In this document: positions 10,020-20,457 of the stretch, in pieces
Position numbering within the stretch: the first letter of the stretch is position 1
Layout: every line of letters begins with the position of its first letter
Source of the DNA: Dendrophyllia cribrosa
Taxonomy: Eukaryota; Cnidaria; Anthozoa; Scleractinia; Dendrophylliidae
Length of the DNA stretch: 64,000 nucleotides
Direction of reading: 5' to 3'
NCBI GenBank assembly: GCA_024195265.1
Contig: JAJLRJ010000006.1
Coordinates: 24,495,270-24,559,269, forward strand
Notes under the pieces: model-generated
What the model saw: the letters and a program-made list of their open reading frames with translations, nothing else
Database searches by the model: none
What the model was told of the DNA's origin: nothing
Program-made: the position numbers and the translations under genes

Positions 10020-10134
10020 TAGAATACCTGGCCACTTATTTGCATCTTGTTGGAAAAGAATGGATCCTTTTGTTTTCATATGCCTCGTTTTATAAAACGA
10101 TCAGGGATATGTAAATAAGTGGCCGGGTATTCTA
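10020..10134. repeat. Inverted repeat TAGAATACCTGGCCACTT
   Basis: Arms of about 26 bp with two mismatches and a central TCGTTTTATAAAACGA palindrome. The same structure is at 15862-15957, 27834-27948, 38052-38147 and 60588-60703. It is part of the transposon-derived module sequence. Confidence 0.7.
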
Positions 10135-10711
10135 AAATCGACCCCGCCCGAAGGATTTACATCTTAGCTGCTTGGCGACCTGCTAGTTGAAAGTTTCTAA
10201 ATTATACTGATATCAGCATGCATATCCGAGTTGGCATTTTTCAGGCGGCTCGGTAATTAAACGTGAATTATGTTTTTTTTTAGCAGCAAGGCGCCTTGAT
10301 AGCGAAATCAAAATGTTTGAACTCAAGTACATACGTAATACTTAAGTTTCTTAGTTCAGTGTCTTGCCAGTGAGTTGAAAGTTTCTGGAAATTTTAACCG
10401 CTTGGCGGCTTGTAAGCGAGCCGAGCGTGACCGTAAGGTTCCGAAAGTAGCGTTCCCCGTTACTTTTGGAATTAGCAGGCCTAAGAGGTCGCAACTTTCG
10501 GGTAGCCGCTACTTTGGGTAGCCGTTGCTTTCGGGCACCTAAAATATGTGAGTATTTGAAAAAAAAAGAACGATGCTAAACACAACCACGGAATAGGTAT
10601 AATTCTCTTTATCATCGATTAACTAACTATGCAAGTCCCGCGAATAAGAGACTGCTCGCAGTCTAGGTCTCAGAGAAAAATCGCGTTGTGCTGTCTGTAT
10701 TGATTGCTATT

Positions 10712-10820
10712 ACGGCGGCCATGTTGGTGGACAGAACAATGAAATTTTCATCATTGGGAATAAAACTCTATTTTTATGGAAACGATTTCTATTGTTTCTG
10801 ACCGCCAACATGGCCGCCGT
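10712..10820. mobile_element. 109-bp MITE, ends ACGGCGGCCATGTTGG (unit 1)
   Basis: Terminal inverted repeats ACGGCGGCCATGTTGGTGG and its inverse CCGCCAACATGGCCGCCGT enclose about 70 bp. A related ATGCTGGTGGACA end occurs near 54775. Confidence 0.7.
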
Positions 10821-10892
10821 GAAAACATCTATTGTTTTTACGTAGCTGTCTGTATTTTGGTCATCTGAATCTATCGCTCTCTACGTAATGTC

Positions 10893-10965
10893 GTTTCCGT
10901 AGTGTAGTGGTTATCACGTCCGCCTAACACGCGGAAGGTCGCCAGTTCAAGCCTGGCCGGAAACA
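10893..10965 (+). tRNA. tRNA-Val(AAC) (unit 1, module 2)
   Basis: Fully paired acceptor GTTTCCG/CGGAAAC, D loop TAGTGGTT, anticodon loop CTAACAC, T arm GCCAG-TTCAAGC-CTGGC, discriminator A. The internal A and B boxes fit consensus, and a T6 run about 5 nt downstream can terminate Pol III. Likely functional. Confidence 0.92.
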
Positions 10966-11639
10966 CATCTTTTTTGTCCTTTTTTTACATGAAAACATTG
11001 GAAATTTGTTGATGACCAGAACTATTACATTTTTCCAGATATAAAAATACAGTAATTAAATAAAAAAGAAGCACATAAAAAAAATCAGGAGCCATCAATA
11101 TTGATGGGCTCCTGATAGAGATAGAGCCGGAGATGGAAGCTTCTATTGACGGGCTCCTGTGGGCTCCAGGAAAAAATACAAATTGGTCTGAAAATTGTGT
11201 CTTTCATCGACACATTCATCAGACACTAATTAAAAAACGACACCAGAAGGACCAGTCTGAAGATTTTTTTACCGTCAGACAGAGTTTTTGGTGGCCTGCA
11301 CAACTTCCTAACCGGCGCTATTGCATTGCACCTGAGCGAAACGCGAAGAACGAGCGCGGAGCGCGAGGCGCGCGTGGAAGCGCGAGGAAGCGCGAGGAAA
11401 GGAATCGTGTCCTGGGCTGGACCGCCACAATAGCGTCTATTCTTGGTTTGCACTTACGTCATATCAAAATCCAGAAGCATTAATCAACAGATTTCGATTC
11501 CAAAATGTTTATGAAAGAGTAGAGAGTTTCAAACTACACATCTGGGCCAATTTTTTTAAGCGCAAGAGCATTTCGTTCAAGAGTTATAGGCGAACGGGCA
11601 CATATAATTATATAGTTTCGTTTTTGTGCTACCGTTTAA

Positions 11640-12965
11640 AGTGTCCATGAAATCTAACTTTGCTCTTCGTTTTTCTGTTGTTTATTGTGTTCAGAGAACG
11701 AAAATAATAATTATTTCCCGAGGAAAACAATGAAAATTGTGTTTTGTGCCGCTCAAAAATGCGTTACTTTGGTTCATGAAAATGGGCTCCAATTTTTGAA
11801 GAGCCTGGGGCGAGTGGGAGTAAGTGATGACGTAAATTACGTAGAAAGGATAACACATTGGGTCGTTTACGCTATAATTTCCTTGGAATTCTTTAGCGTG
11901 ATGATAATTTTTGCCAACGTTTTTTACCGTACAAACGTCAGATTCGGCGCCTAATCTGTTTCTTTACCGTCACTTGAAGGTGAAGAGGATCATTTTCGGA
12001 TCACTCTTGAGGATCGTGTCTGACTGTAGTTTTGCTGTAGCGAGGCGAACCGACTGTGCCACTTAGCGAAGGAAGTGGACATGAAGAAGCTAAGACGGAC
12101 TTCAATTTAGATTATTGAACGTCAAAGGTATACATATTGGTAGCTCAGCGTCTCAGTGGCTCGCCAGTTGAGTTGAAAGCTTGTTGAACGCAGAGGCTTT
12201 ATTATTAATGATGTTTAGTGGCTCAGAGACTGTCGTTTATTCGTTTATCAAACGCGAATGATATATTTGTGGTACATGCAATCTATATTACATGATATTA
12301 GTGACTCGGTCCGTCTCCTCTGCCGATTCTGAAGTTCATTGATCGCGCATGGAGTTATGCGAGGTGGTATTTTTCAGGCGGCTCGCTAATTGAAGTGAAT
12401 GGTGTAATTTTAGCGGCAAGGCGCCTTGATAACGAAATCAAAATGTTTGAACTCCGGTACATAATTTAGCTTCTCAGTTCAGTGTCTTGCCAATGAGTTG
12501 AAGGTTTCTGAAAATTTTAATCGTTTGGCGGCTCGTAAGCGAGTTCAAATACCGTAGAGTTTCCAAAGTAGCGGCACCCGTTACTTTCGGAATTAGCAGG
12601 CCTTAGGGGCCGCTACTTCGGGTAGCCGTTACTTTCGGGTAGCCGCTACTTCAGGTAGCGGTTACTTTCAGGCACCTAAACTGAGCGATGTAACGATTGT
12701 TACGAAAAGTCTTACGCATTTGTAGATATAGTTTTGATACATGTTCCGTAGAACTAAAGAATAAAAGCATGCGAGTGAACACATGCGTGGCTCCACTCTG
12801 AATTTTATAATTCGGAATACCGTATAAAACGTTTCAGTATTACTCGCCAGTCAGGGCCGATCAAGTCAGTATATTTTTGTAGGCCTTACTGACTTCGACG
12901 GCTCTTCAGTCGGGCTGAGGCTTGAAGGAACTCCCACATAGGATGTGGATTGGAAAATTGTAAAC
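11640..12965 (+). mobile_element. Diverged TTAA-family body (unit 1, module 2)
   Basis: AGTGTCCATG end after TTAA. The interior matches the reverse complement of 40430-41836, including the GCCGATCAAGTCAG...TACTGACTTCGAC stretch. An 89-codon frame at 11685-11954 is open but is likely transposon relic; a GTAAGT donor lies within it and a TTTCTTTACAG acceptor follows it. A block of GTTACTTTCGG repeats (about 12550-12680) is extra to the complete element. Confidence 0.7.
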
Positions 12966-13290
12966 ACCGGACCGTTACCCACCCCGAGCGTGAGTAATTT
13001 TAAACTTTATAGGCCTGGCCTCCAAATGTTAAGTAACGAGCTCTGTGCACAAAGCCTCTTCCGATGGCTCTAAACGGGAAAGTTTGTCGTAGTGATTGGC
13101 AACCTTTAATTCTCTCTCAGTGAAAATGCGACTCTGATGAAGATGACGAATGGAAAACAGAACTATCGACTATGGTCTACGTGGAATTTCGAGGCGACTG
13201 AAAGTGTTGGAGCGAATTTACGGCCGTTTTCCTTCGGTGGATACCATAGGCTTGTTGAGCAGAGTGCCCAACCTAATGTCTCTCTTTTAG

Positions 13291-13383
13291 GGAGGAAGAA
13301 ACAATGGAACTAAAACTCGCTGGAATCGCTTCGATTCGATCAAAAAAGACAATCAAGACACAAGTAAACACAAAAAAGTTCAG
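13291..13383 (+). pseudogene. Exon-like block with good splice sites (unit 1)
   Basis: A polypyrimidine tract and AG (TGTCTCTCTTTTAG) precede it and GTGAGC follows it. The 93 nt are open in one frame as a lysine-rich peptide with ETMELKLAGIASIRSKK near its start. I do not recognise the source gene. It lies downstream of the TTAA-family body and may be an internal exon carried or captured in the repeat. Confidence 0.4.
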
Positions 13384-13626
13384 GTGAGCCATTTTTATTC
13401 AAATATCGTTCCTAATTTTACGCTCAAATTCGAAGCGAATTTCCCCCATACAAATCCTTATAATTTCGCTATTACGCAACAGTTAATACCACGACGTTCA
13501 AATTACAACTGTATAAAACATCACTTGAGCTTGGGGTACCTGTGATTCAAGTACCTTTTCGAAGACCATAATCTGTTTTTAGCGACACAAGCTGGAAAAC
13601 TTCAAATGACGTAGTAACGTGCGTGA

Positions 13627-13669
13627 CGGAAAAACGACTGAACAAATCGGTAAAACGACTGAACAAATC
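13627..13669. repeat. 21-bp repeat, two copies (unit 1)
   Basis: Two ACGACTGAACAAATC repeats, the short state of the unit 2 array at 31450. Confidence 0.85.
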
Positions 13670-14089
13670 ATAACAACTGGATTAATTCTCGTGCCCAAGG
13701 GAAACACTAACAAGACCCTTAAAGCCAGACTTTACTTCTCGTAAAGTTCTTGTTGTAATTTCTATGCGACTTCCTGCAAATCGGAAAAAAAATCAATTCA
13801 CAGCAAGAAAAACCAACTAATAGCAAAAAAGTTCCCGCAAAACACAAAAATAAAAACCATTCGCAAAATTAAACTCCCGCAAAGCTCCCGAAATGCAATT
13901 TTTTCTATAGCGCATGGTTGGAGGGGGGGGGGGGGGGGATATAACTAACTATGCAAGTCCCGCGAATAAAAGACTGCTCGCAGTCTAGCTCTCAGAAAAA
14001 GATCGCGTTGTGATGTCTGTATTGTTTTTTTATATATATGTACCTGTCTGTATTGTGGTCATTTGAATTTATCGCTCTCTTCATGAAGT

Positions 14090-14162
14090 TGTTCCGTAGT
14101 GTAGTGGTTATCACGTCCGCCTTACACGCGGAAGGTCGCCAGTTCAAGCCTGGCCGGAAACA
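14090..14162 (+). tRNA. tRNA-Val(TAC) with damaged acceptor end (unit 1, module 3)
   Basis: Anticodon loop CTTACAC gives TAC. The body is intact, but the 5' strand reads TGTTCCG against CGGAAAC, so pairs 1-72 and 2-71 are lost. Only a short T stretch follows. RNase P processing and charging are likely impaired. Confidence 0.75.
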
Positions 14163-14752
14163 TAGTATTTTCTATTTTTTTTCTCCTATTTTTAAAATTC
14201 CAACCATGGAAATTTCTTAATGACCAGAACTATTACATTTTTCCAGAAATAAAACACAGTAATTAAAAAAGAAGCAAATGAAAAAATAAATTAAAAAACT
14301 CAGCATCCCCTCAATCTTTGATGGCATTCTGAAAAAAAAAAATACAAATCTGTCTGAAAATTTCGTCTTTCATCAGCACATTTATAACACACTAAAACGA
14401 CACCAGAAGGACCAGTCTGAATATTTTTTACCGTCAGACAGAGTTTTCGGTAGCCTGCACAACAACTGTCTGAGAGGCGCTATTGCGTTCCGCACGCGCG
14501 AAACGCGAGCAACGAGAGCGAGGCGCGAGGGCGCGCAAGGGAGGGAATCGTGCCCTGGGCTGGACCGTCACAATAGCGCCTATTCTTTGTTTCCAATTAC
14601 GTCATATCAAAATTCAGAAGCATTAAACAACAAATTTCGATTTCAAAGTGTTTATGGAGTTGTAAAGAGTTTAAAACTACACATCTGGGCGAATTTTTGA
14701 ACGTAAAAGCATTTCGTTCAAGAGTTAAAAGCGAACGAGGCACTTGAATTTA

Positions 14753-15337
14753 CAGTCGACTCTCTCGTAAGCGATCACCCTTGGTGCAAGACAAAGTGGT
14801 CGCTTACATGGAATGCATACATACTCGCACTCTAGATCAGACTGTGTTCACATTCACTCGGTCGTATTCGAACGCTTCTCCACGAAGTCTAGAATGCTCG
14901 ATTGCTTCTGTGAGTTTAAGCCTCAAGTCAACATATTACAACAGATCACTGTAACCGGGGTAACAATCTGCTTGTTCATCTATAGATCTTATTACAGCCA
15001 TTTTTTTTGTATAAAGTAAACTGTTATTATCAGTCAGCACTCTGGGTCAGCGCTATTAAAAACTGAACTTTGTGACATTCGAGTAATGATTTTCTTACGA
15101 TCATACGTAATCATGCCGGGTGGTTGCTTACCGAAAACAGAAAACAAAAGAATATGACAAATTTCTGGCCTAAAAAGTGGTGGCGTTCGCTTAAGAAATT
15201 TGTGTAGTGGTCGCTTACGGGAGAGTTTTTGAAACAATATTTGATTGAGAAACAAAACGGTTATTTACAAAGTGGTCGCTTACGGGAGGTACGTTGGTCG
15301 CTCTTACGAGAGGTGGTCGCTATCAGAGAGTTGACTG
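14753..15337. mobile_element. 585-bp pogo-like MITE (unit 1, module 3)
   Basis: Ends CAGTCGACTCTCT and AGAGAGTTGACTG, with TA on both sides (14751-14752, 15338-15339), as in pogo/Tigger members of Tc1/mariner. Subterminal GTGGTCGCTTAC copies recur near both ends. No transposase ORF. Confidence 0.75.
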
Positions 15338-15364
15338 TAGTTTCGTTTATGTGCTAACGTTTAA

Positions 15365-16320
15365 AGTGTCTATTAAATGTATTTTTTTCTTCGTTTTTCT
15401 GTAGTTTATCGTGTCCAGAGAACACATTAAAAATAATAATAATTTCCAGAGGAGAAGATGAAAATCGTTTTTTTAGCCGCTCAAAAATGCGTCACTTCGG
15501 TTAAAAAGTGGCTCCAAGTTTTGGAGAGCTTGGGGCGAGTGGGTGTAAGTGATAACGTAAATTACATAGAAAGGATGACACATTGGTGTGTCTATAGCCT
15601 GCGTGGCAGTAGATCGTCGTCGCAGTGGCTCGCCAGTTGAGTTGAAAGCTTGTTGAAGGCAGAGGCGTTAATTATTTTTAGTGGCTCAGTGACTAGCGTT
15701 TATTCGTTTATCAAACGCGAATGATATATTTGTGGTACAAACAACATATTACATGATATTAGCGACTCGGCCGGTCTCCTCTGCCGATTCTGAAGTTCAG
15801 ATCGCGCATGGAGATATGAGCTTATTTTATCGGCTTGGCAGCTCGCCCGTCGGCTAAACTGTAGAATAGCTGGCCACTTATTTGCATCTTGTTGGAAAAG
15901 AATGGATCATTTTGTTTTCATATGCCTCGTTCTATAAATAAGTGGCCGGGTATTCTAAAATCGCTCCCGCCCGTCTACTAACATCTTAGCTGCTTGGCGG
16001 CCTGCTAGTTGAAAGTTTCTAAATTATACAGATATCAGCATGAATACCCGAGTTAGTATTTTTCAGGCGGCTCGCTAATTGAATGCGAATGATGTTTTTA
16101 TTAGCGGCAAGGCGCCTTGATAGCGAACTCAAAATGTTTGAACTCAAGTACATACGAAATACTTAAGCTTCTTAGTTCAGTGTCTTGCCAGTGAGTTGAA
16201 AGTTTCTGGAAATTTTAACAGCTTGGCGCTTGTGAGCGTGTTCAAAGTACCGTAGAATTAGCAGGCCAAAGGGGTCGCAACTTTCGGGTAGCCGTTACTT
16301 TCGGGCACCTAAAATATGTG
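15365..16320 (+). mobile_element. Diverged TTAA-family body (unit 1, module 3)
   Basis: Begins AGTGTCTATTAAATG after TTAA and has the same interior blocks as the other modules. It is shorter, with an internal loss after GTGGCAG near 15610. Confidence 0.7.
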
Positions 16321-16543
16321 AAAAATTGAAAAAAAAAAAAAGAACGATGATAAACACAACCACGGAATATGCATAATTCTCTTTTTTATTGATCATTCGG
16401 CATAGACGTTAGACCTCAATATGGATTGGACCATTACTTTCGGGGAACCGTTACTTTTGGGTGGGCCGTTACTTTCGGAAATTACTAGAAAGGTCAGAAA
16501 ACTAACGTTAACTTCTTGAAGCCGTCACTTTCTGGGGGGCGGA

Positions 16544-16569
16544 GGGAGGGGGGGGGGGGGGGGGGGGGG
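16544..16569. repeat. Poly-G tract (unit 1)
   Basis: G-rich run interrupted by C and A at its start, then about 20 uninterrupted G. Shorter G runs lie at 13922-13938 and 36119-36134. Confidence 0.9.
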
Positions 16570-17087
16570 CGACAGTGTATATGCAACTTTTCACTGCACT
16601 GCACGGTGCAGCGAACTAAATGTCGCCAGCAAGAAAGCCAGCGCAAATATATTACACAATAAGCCGTTCACCATATCTGGTTCCGTACGGTCCCAAAATA
16701 TATAGAAATGAAGGTGAAATCTGCAAAGGACCTGCACTCGCTTTCTTGCTGGCGACAGTTAGTTCGCTACACCGTGCTGAAGATTAGCTGCAGGTAGCTG
16801 CAATAACAACGAAACAGCTGTCCACGGTTGCGATCCTACTTTATCAGCTTTATCGGTTTCTGTCGTGATGATGTCTCGCAAAGTTTTTATTTTTTTTATG
16901 TAGTCAGATCAGCCATGCAGTTTATTGTATGTTTGTTCATTTTTTGTTTGGTTAGGTCTCTCGCAGATCCTACGTATCGATGCATATACCGTTCGCAGCA
17001 TTATCATTTGCGATCCTTTGCAGATTTCGCTATTCTGCCTGTATTGTATTGTACTCGTTTGAACTTTATCGCTTCTTATGTAACGTG

Positions 17088-17160
17088 GTTTCCGTAGTGT
17101 AGTGGTTATCACGTCCGCCTAACACGCGGAAGGTCGCCAGTTCGAGCCTGGCCGGAAACA
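17088..17160 (+). tRNA. tRNA-Val(AAC), canonical (unit 1, module 4)
   Basis: All stems paired; the T loop is the canonical TTCGAGC, differing from the other modules' TTCAAGC. A T6 run follows immediately. This is the best-formed tRNA class in the window and is shared with 39122. Confidence 0.95.
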
Positions 17161-17226
17161 ATTTTTTCTATTTTTTTTTTTTACATTCCAACAGTGGAAA
17201 TTTGTCAATGACCAGAACTATTTTAA

Positions 17227-17872
17227 AAGGTGTTTCCCTCTAGTTTCCATGCAGCCGCACCGACCATTTCTGAGCAGCCGTTTAACTAACTTTACTTTAT
17301 TGAATTAGTATGAAACTTACACAAAATATTGTACTTAGTTTGAAGTTTATAAGAGTGTAATAATCTTGTAAATCGCATTTAAAATTGCGAAAATAAACGA
17401 GAAACATTGAAATCACTTGAGTCTAAATTACGAGCGACTGCGATGGCATTTAGAAAAATCAAAACTATTACGATAAACTATGACATGGCAAACAAAACAA
17501 AATGAGGAACTTATAGATGTGCTCATACACATGCAAAATCACAAGTTCGAAATGTTTTTCTGATTTACTCAAAGTCGGCTTGACGAAAGTTTCTAAGTTT
17601 AAGATATTTTGTTTGTCATATGTCATATTTTGTTTGTCATATGTCATAGTTTGTCATATGTCATAGTTTGATTTTTTTTCTGCCATCGCAATCGCTCAGA
17701 ATTTAGACTCAAGTAATTTCAATGTTTCTCGTTTATTGTTACACTCTTATAAACTTCAAACTATGTACAATATTTTGTGTAAGTTTCATACTAAGTCCAT
17801 AAAGGAAAGTTAGTTAAACGGCCGCTCAAAAATGTTCGGTGCGGCTGCATGGAAATTGGAGGGAAACACCTT
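17227..17872. mobile_element. 646-bp MITE with long inverted repeats (unit 1)
   Basis: Ends AAGGTGTTTCCCTCTAG and its inverse, and arms of roughly 250-300 bp carrying GCAGCCGCACCGA and ACTCTTATAAACTTCAAACT around a short centre. It interrupts the tRNA 3' flank. TTAA lies near both ends but not symmetrically, so I leave the target duplication open. Confidence 0.75.
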
Positions 17873-17874
17873 AA

Positions 17875-18298
17875 GCGCCGTCTACACGAGCAATTTTTAT
17901 GTGGCAACTGTATGTGGCAATTTTTATTTGCCCATGTAGATGATCCACCCCTACACGAGCAATTTTTATGTGGCAACTGTATGTGGCATTTTTTATTTGC
18001 CCGTGTAGATGATCGACAAATATTTGTTGTTAATTTGCGTCAGTAATAATTTCGCACAGCGGAGGGACTGGGTTCTAGAGACGACGTCGATATAATTGTC
18101 ACATTTTATGTGGCGTCTCGTCCACACGGATAATTATCGGTATGTGGCAATTTTTATTTGCCACATAAAAACTAACACGCCAGCTTTTCAGCAAATACAG
18201 TTGTCACATAAAATTGGTCATTTTTCATCATCTACACGGGCAAATAAAAATTGCCACATAGAAAATTGCCACATAAAAATTGCTCGTGTAGACGGAGC
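17875..18298. mobile_element. 424-bp MITE, ends GCGCCGTCTACACGAGC (unit 1)
   Basis: Inverted ends GCGCCGTCTACACGAGC and GCTCGTGTAGACGGAGC. Inside, repeated CAATTTTTATGTGGCAA units and their inverses. It abuts the previous MITE at TTAA (17871-17874), which is the empty site of the 1.9-kb insertion of unit 2. Confidence 0.75.
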
Positions 18299-18483
18299 TT
18301 TACATTTTTCCAGAAATAAAAATTCAGTTATTAAAAAGAAGCAAATAAAAAAAAAATAAAAAAAAAAACAACCGTTGTCTGAAAATTTTGTCTTTCATTG
18401 GCACATTTATAAGACATTGAAACGACACCAGAAGGACCACTTAAGATTTTTTCAACGTCGGATAGCCAAACAGCATTCTCGTC

Positions 18484-18534
18484 CCCAGAGCCTTCGTTTC
18501 GTTTGGTCAGCGGAAAAAAAACGAAGGCTCTGGG
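18484..18534. repeat. Hairpin CCCAGAGCCTTCGTTT (unit 1)
   Basis: 16-bp perfect arms (18484-18499 and inverse ending 18534) with a 19-nt spacer. It looks like the two ends of a tiny MITE. Confidence 0.75.
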
Positions 18535-18591
18535 ACCAAAGCCTTCCGGATGTCGTAAAATCCAGAGTAGTAGTGTAGCTCTTCCAGACCT

Positions 18592-18603
18592 CTATTTTTA
18601 TTG
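18592..18603. other. Empty target site of the Penelope-like pair
   Basis: CTATTTTTATTG occurs once here, between CCAGACCT and GCCCCG. In unit 2 the same 12-mer appears on both sides of the 6.9-kb insertion. Confidence 0.9.
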
Positions 18604-18829
18604 GCCCCGTAGTACTGTAGCTTCTATTGTGTTTAGGTCTAGGGCTATTGTTTGTGTTGTTTAACCTATTGTTTCGTTAACCAATCACTGAGCTTGTTTG
18701 GAAAGGTACAGCCTCTCCCAAAATCCACGACATCCGTTAGCGCATGCCTAATGCATTAATGTACTATTGCGCTTGCTCAGTACCAGAAAACGGAAATAAT
18801 AAAAACTTTCGTGTGTGCATTCTGGGAAT

Positions 18830-19033
18830 AAGTTCGTGTTCCAGTATCCTGTATGATGCTTAGTGATGTTGGATGATGTCTAGTTCCATTAGATGATTTC
18901 TAGGGAAGTTGATTAGGTCTAGCAACGTGCGATGATGTGTAGTGATGTTCCATGACGGGTGGTTAGGATTGGTGGTGGTTTAGGGGACAACATTGTTATT
19001 GATTTTCAATTTGGTGTACTGGAACACGAACTT
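18830..19033. mobile_element. 204-bp MITE, ends AAGTTCGTGTTCCAGTA (unit 1)
   Basis: Inverted ends of 17 bp; the interior has TGATGTCTAG-type short repeats. The copy at 49729-49932 is orthologous. No clear target duplication. Confidence 0.65.
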
Positions 19034-19732
19034 AATATATATAGTTAGGCTTAGCCTAACAGCGGCGCCCTCTGAAGACCCTCTGAACAAGCTTAACTAA
19101 GATGAAACTTAACTAATAGGTGAAAGGTCGGAAGCACAAGAATTAAGATTAATATTGACGACCGGGCTATTTTTCAATTTTAGCAATTCTCAAAAACAGT
19201 ATTACCCGACCGTCTGCACAGTACATTTAGACCGTACAAAGGTTCACAAAAACAACTTTTTCTCCGTCTAGAATAACTATTACGACTACTGTTAAAAAAT
19301 ACAGTTGTAGCTTGTCAAAAAATGCCTGAGAAACTGATTTGGCAATCAAAATTGCCAAAAATACACAAACATATTTGCATACGGCCACGCGAGTGAAGTT
19401 AGAACTATAATAAAATTCAAGTCTTGTTTTGTTTACATAAAATCGCTTTTCAACCTATGTAATGAATGAACAAACACGTAAAAATGGACAACACAATCTT
19501 CTTTCGAAAAATTTTATTCAAATCTCCATTAGTTTATGTTGAAAAGCAAAACGCAAAACGCGCATCGAGGCCGAGCCGTGTCTTCGATGAAATTCAAGAA
19601 ATTAATACAACTGAATTTAAGCTACACGTTTAAAAACAATTCTCCAAAACTAACGAGAACACATTAACAAAAAGTCAATCACAGATTGATATCAAGATAA
19701 ATTCCCATCGAAAAATGTAATTTGTTTTACCT

Positions 19733-19921
19733 TTAAGTCCCTTCGGCGACTACTGTGCTTGGAAATTCTTTAAATCTCCGCTTTGGTGCTGAAATCCGTA
19801 AAACGAACCCATCCGCTCGCATTGCTAAAAACGTATATATTTCCTCGAAGCAAGATTTTATCCCTGAAAGCTCTTCTTTTTCCACTAAAGCGGCTTCTGA
19901 GTATCCCTTAATTAGCATCCC
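19733..19921 (-). CDS. Possible first-exon ORF, unknown (unit 1)
   Basis: An ATG at 19921 on the minus strand opens a frame with good protein-like composition (MLIKGYSEAALVEKEELSG, then CFEEIYTFLAMRADGF). The stop is directly followed by AAAGGTAAAAC, which resembles a splice donor. Upstream lie AT-rich and CpG-rich stretches that could be a promoter. The unit 2 copy has lost the frame. I do not recognise it. Confidence 0.3.
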   Translation of the reverse strand, partial: GMLIKGYSEAALVEKEELSGIKSCFEEIYTFLAMRADGFVLRISAPKRRFKEFPSTVVAEGT

Positions 19922-20327
19922 TGTCTTGAGTAGCAAACCACGATAAAATATAGGAAAATAACGACTTTAATTTAAACCGTTTTCTCCGCTCAGTAAACAC
20001 AGCAAAACATCAAAGTGTTTTCCCAGCTGACGTGACATTCGGCCGTGTAACCGCGCGAAAAAAAAGCCTCGCTTTGGTTTCAACATGACGTCGTACGCGC
20101 ATGTTTTGCGACGTCATACGCGCCCGCGAGCTAGTCCTCCGCTAAGATCCCGGATGTTGTGTGGCGTCATACGCGCATGCGCGCTAGCCTTGCGCGACAC
20201 ACATGTTTTTGTTGCAGAGAGCGTCCGCGAAACATTCCGCTAGCCATGACCATGAAAAATGAGGGCAAAGGTTCTATGAGTATGGGGCTCCGCAGCCGGG
20301 CCTTCGCAATTCGGCCCGGCTAGTGCT

Positions 20328-20457
20328 CCGCTAAAAACTGAACTTTGTGACATTCGAGTAATGATTTTCTTACGATCATACGTAATCATGCCGGGTGGTT
20401 GCTTACCGGAAACAGAAAACAAAAGAATATGACAAACTTCTGGCCTAAAAAGTGGTA
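20328..20457. mobile_element. Fragment of the pogo-like MITE (end of unit 1)
   Basis: About 130 bp matching 15054-15180 (CTGAACTTTGTGACATTCG onward), without either terminus. The same fragment is at 51167-51296. Confidence 0.7.

Larger units (their letters stand above)
7380..10545 (+). mobile_element. Diverged TTAA-family body (unit 1, module 1; interrupted)
   Basis: Starts TTAA then AGTGTCTATGAAATG, the end motif of the complete element at 39923-41836, and continues with its interior in reverse order: ACTTCGG...GTGGCTCC, GACTCGGCC and GCGCCTTG blocks. It is interrupted by the microsatellite, the hairpin MITE and the private insert. The far terminus is not recognisable. Confidence 0.7.
6640..10844 (+). 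repeat. tRNA-Val module 1 of unit 1
   Basis: Contains the tRNA at 6699 and a conserved 3' flank (about 6830-7370, with ACTATTACATTTTTCCAG and a GCGCGAAACGCG-rich patch). A TTAA-family transposon body then runs from 7380. Later insertions inside it are the hairpin MITE 8454-8669 and the private insert 8676-9988. Confidence 0.8.
10845..14044 (+). repeat. tRNA-Val module 2 of unit 1
   Basis: tRNA at 10893, conserved 3' flank, then a TTAA-family body from 11640. A block with exon-like features (about 12950-13390) and a two-copy 21-bp repeat follow. The TTAA at 13719-13722 is the empty site of the 4.2-kb transposon in unit 2. Confidence 0.8.
14045..17034 (+). repeat. tRNA-Val module 3 of unit 1
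   Basis: tRNA (TAC) at 14090, conserved 3' flank, a pogo-like MITE at 14753-15337, a TTAA-family body from 15365, then a poly-G tract near 16544-16569. An 89-codon frame near 16828 overlaps the next tRNA's upstream region and is not supported. Confidence 0.8.
17035..18600 (+). repeat. tRNA-Val module 4 of unit 1
   Basis: tRNA at 17088. Its 3' flank is split by a pair of MITEs (17227-17872 and 17875-18298) between ACTATT and ACATTTTTCC, which are adjacent in modules 1-3. The flank resumes at 18300 and diverges after about 18460. Confidence 0.8.

Noticed and set aside
11685..11954. 89-codon ORF repeated at 29527, 62247 and, shorter, 15458 and 37648
   Set aside because: It lies within transposon-derived sequence, is frameshifted in module 1 copies and has no recognisable domain; retained only as a remark under the transposon body.
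13080..13260. Host transcription-factor exon suggested by a DEDDEW stretch
   Set aside because: The resemblance is too short and includes stops; I could not name a family with confidence.
16828..17112. 89-codon plus and 67-codon minus frames before the module 4 tRNA
   Set aside because: They overlap each other and the tRNA upstream region, with no domain and no conservation beyond the recent duplication.
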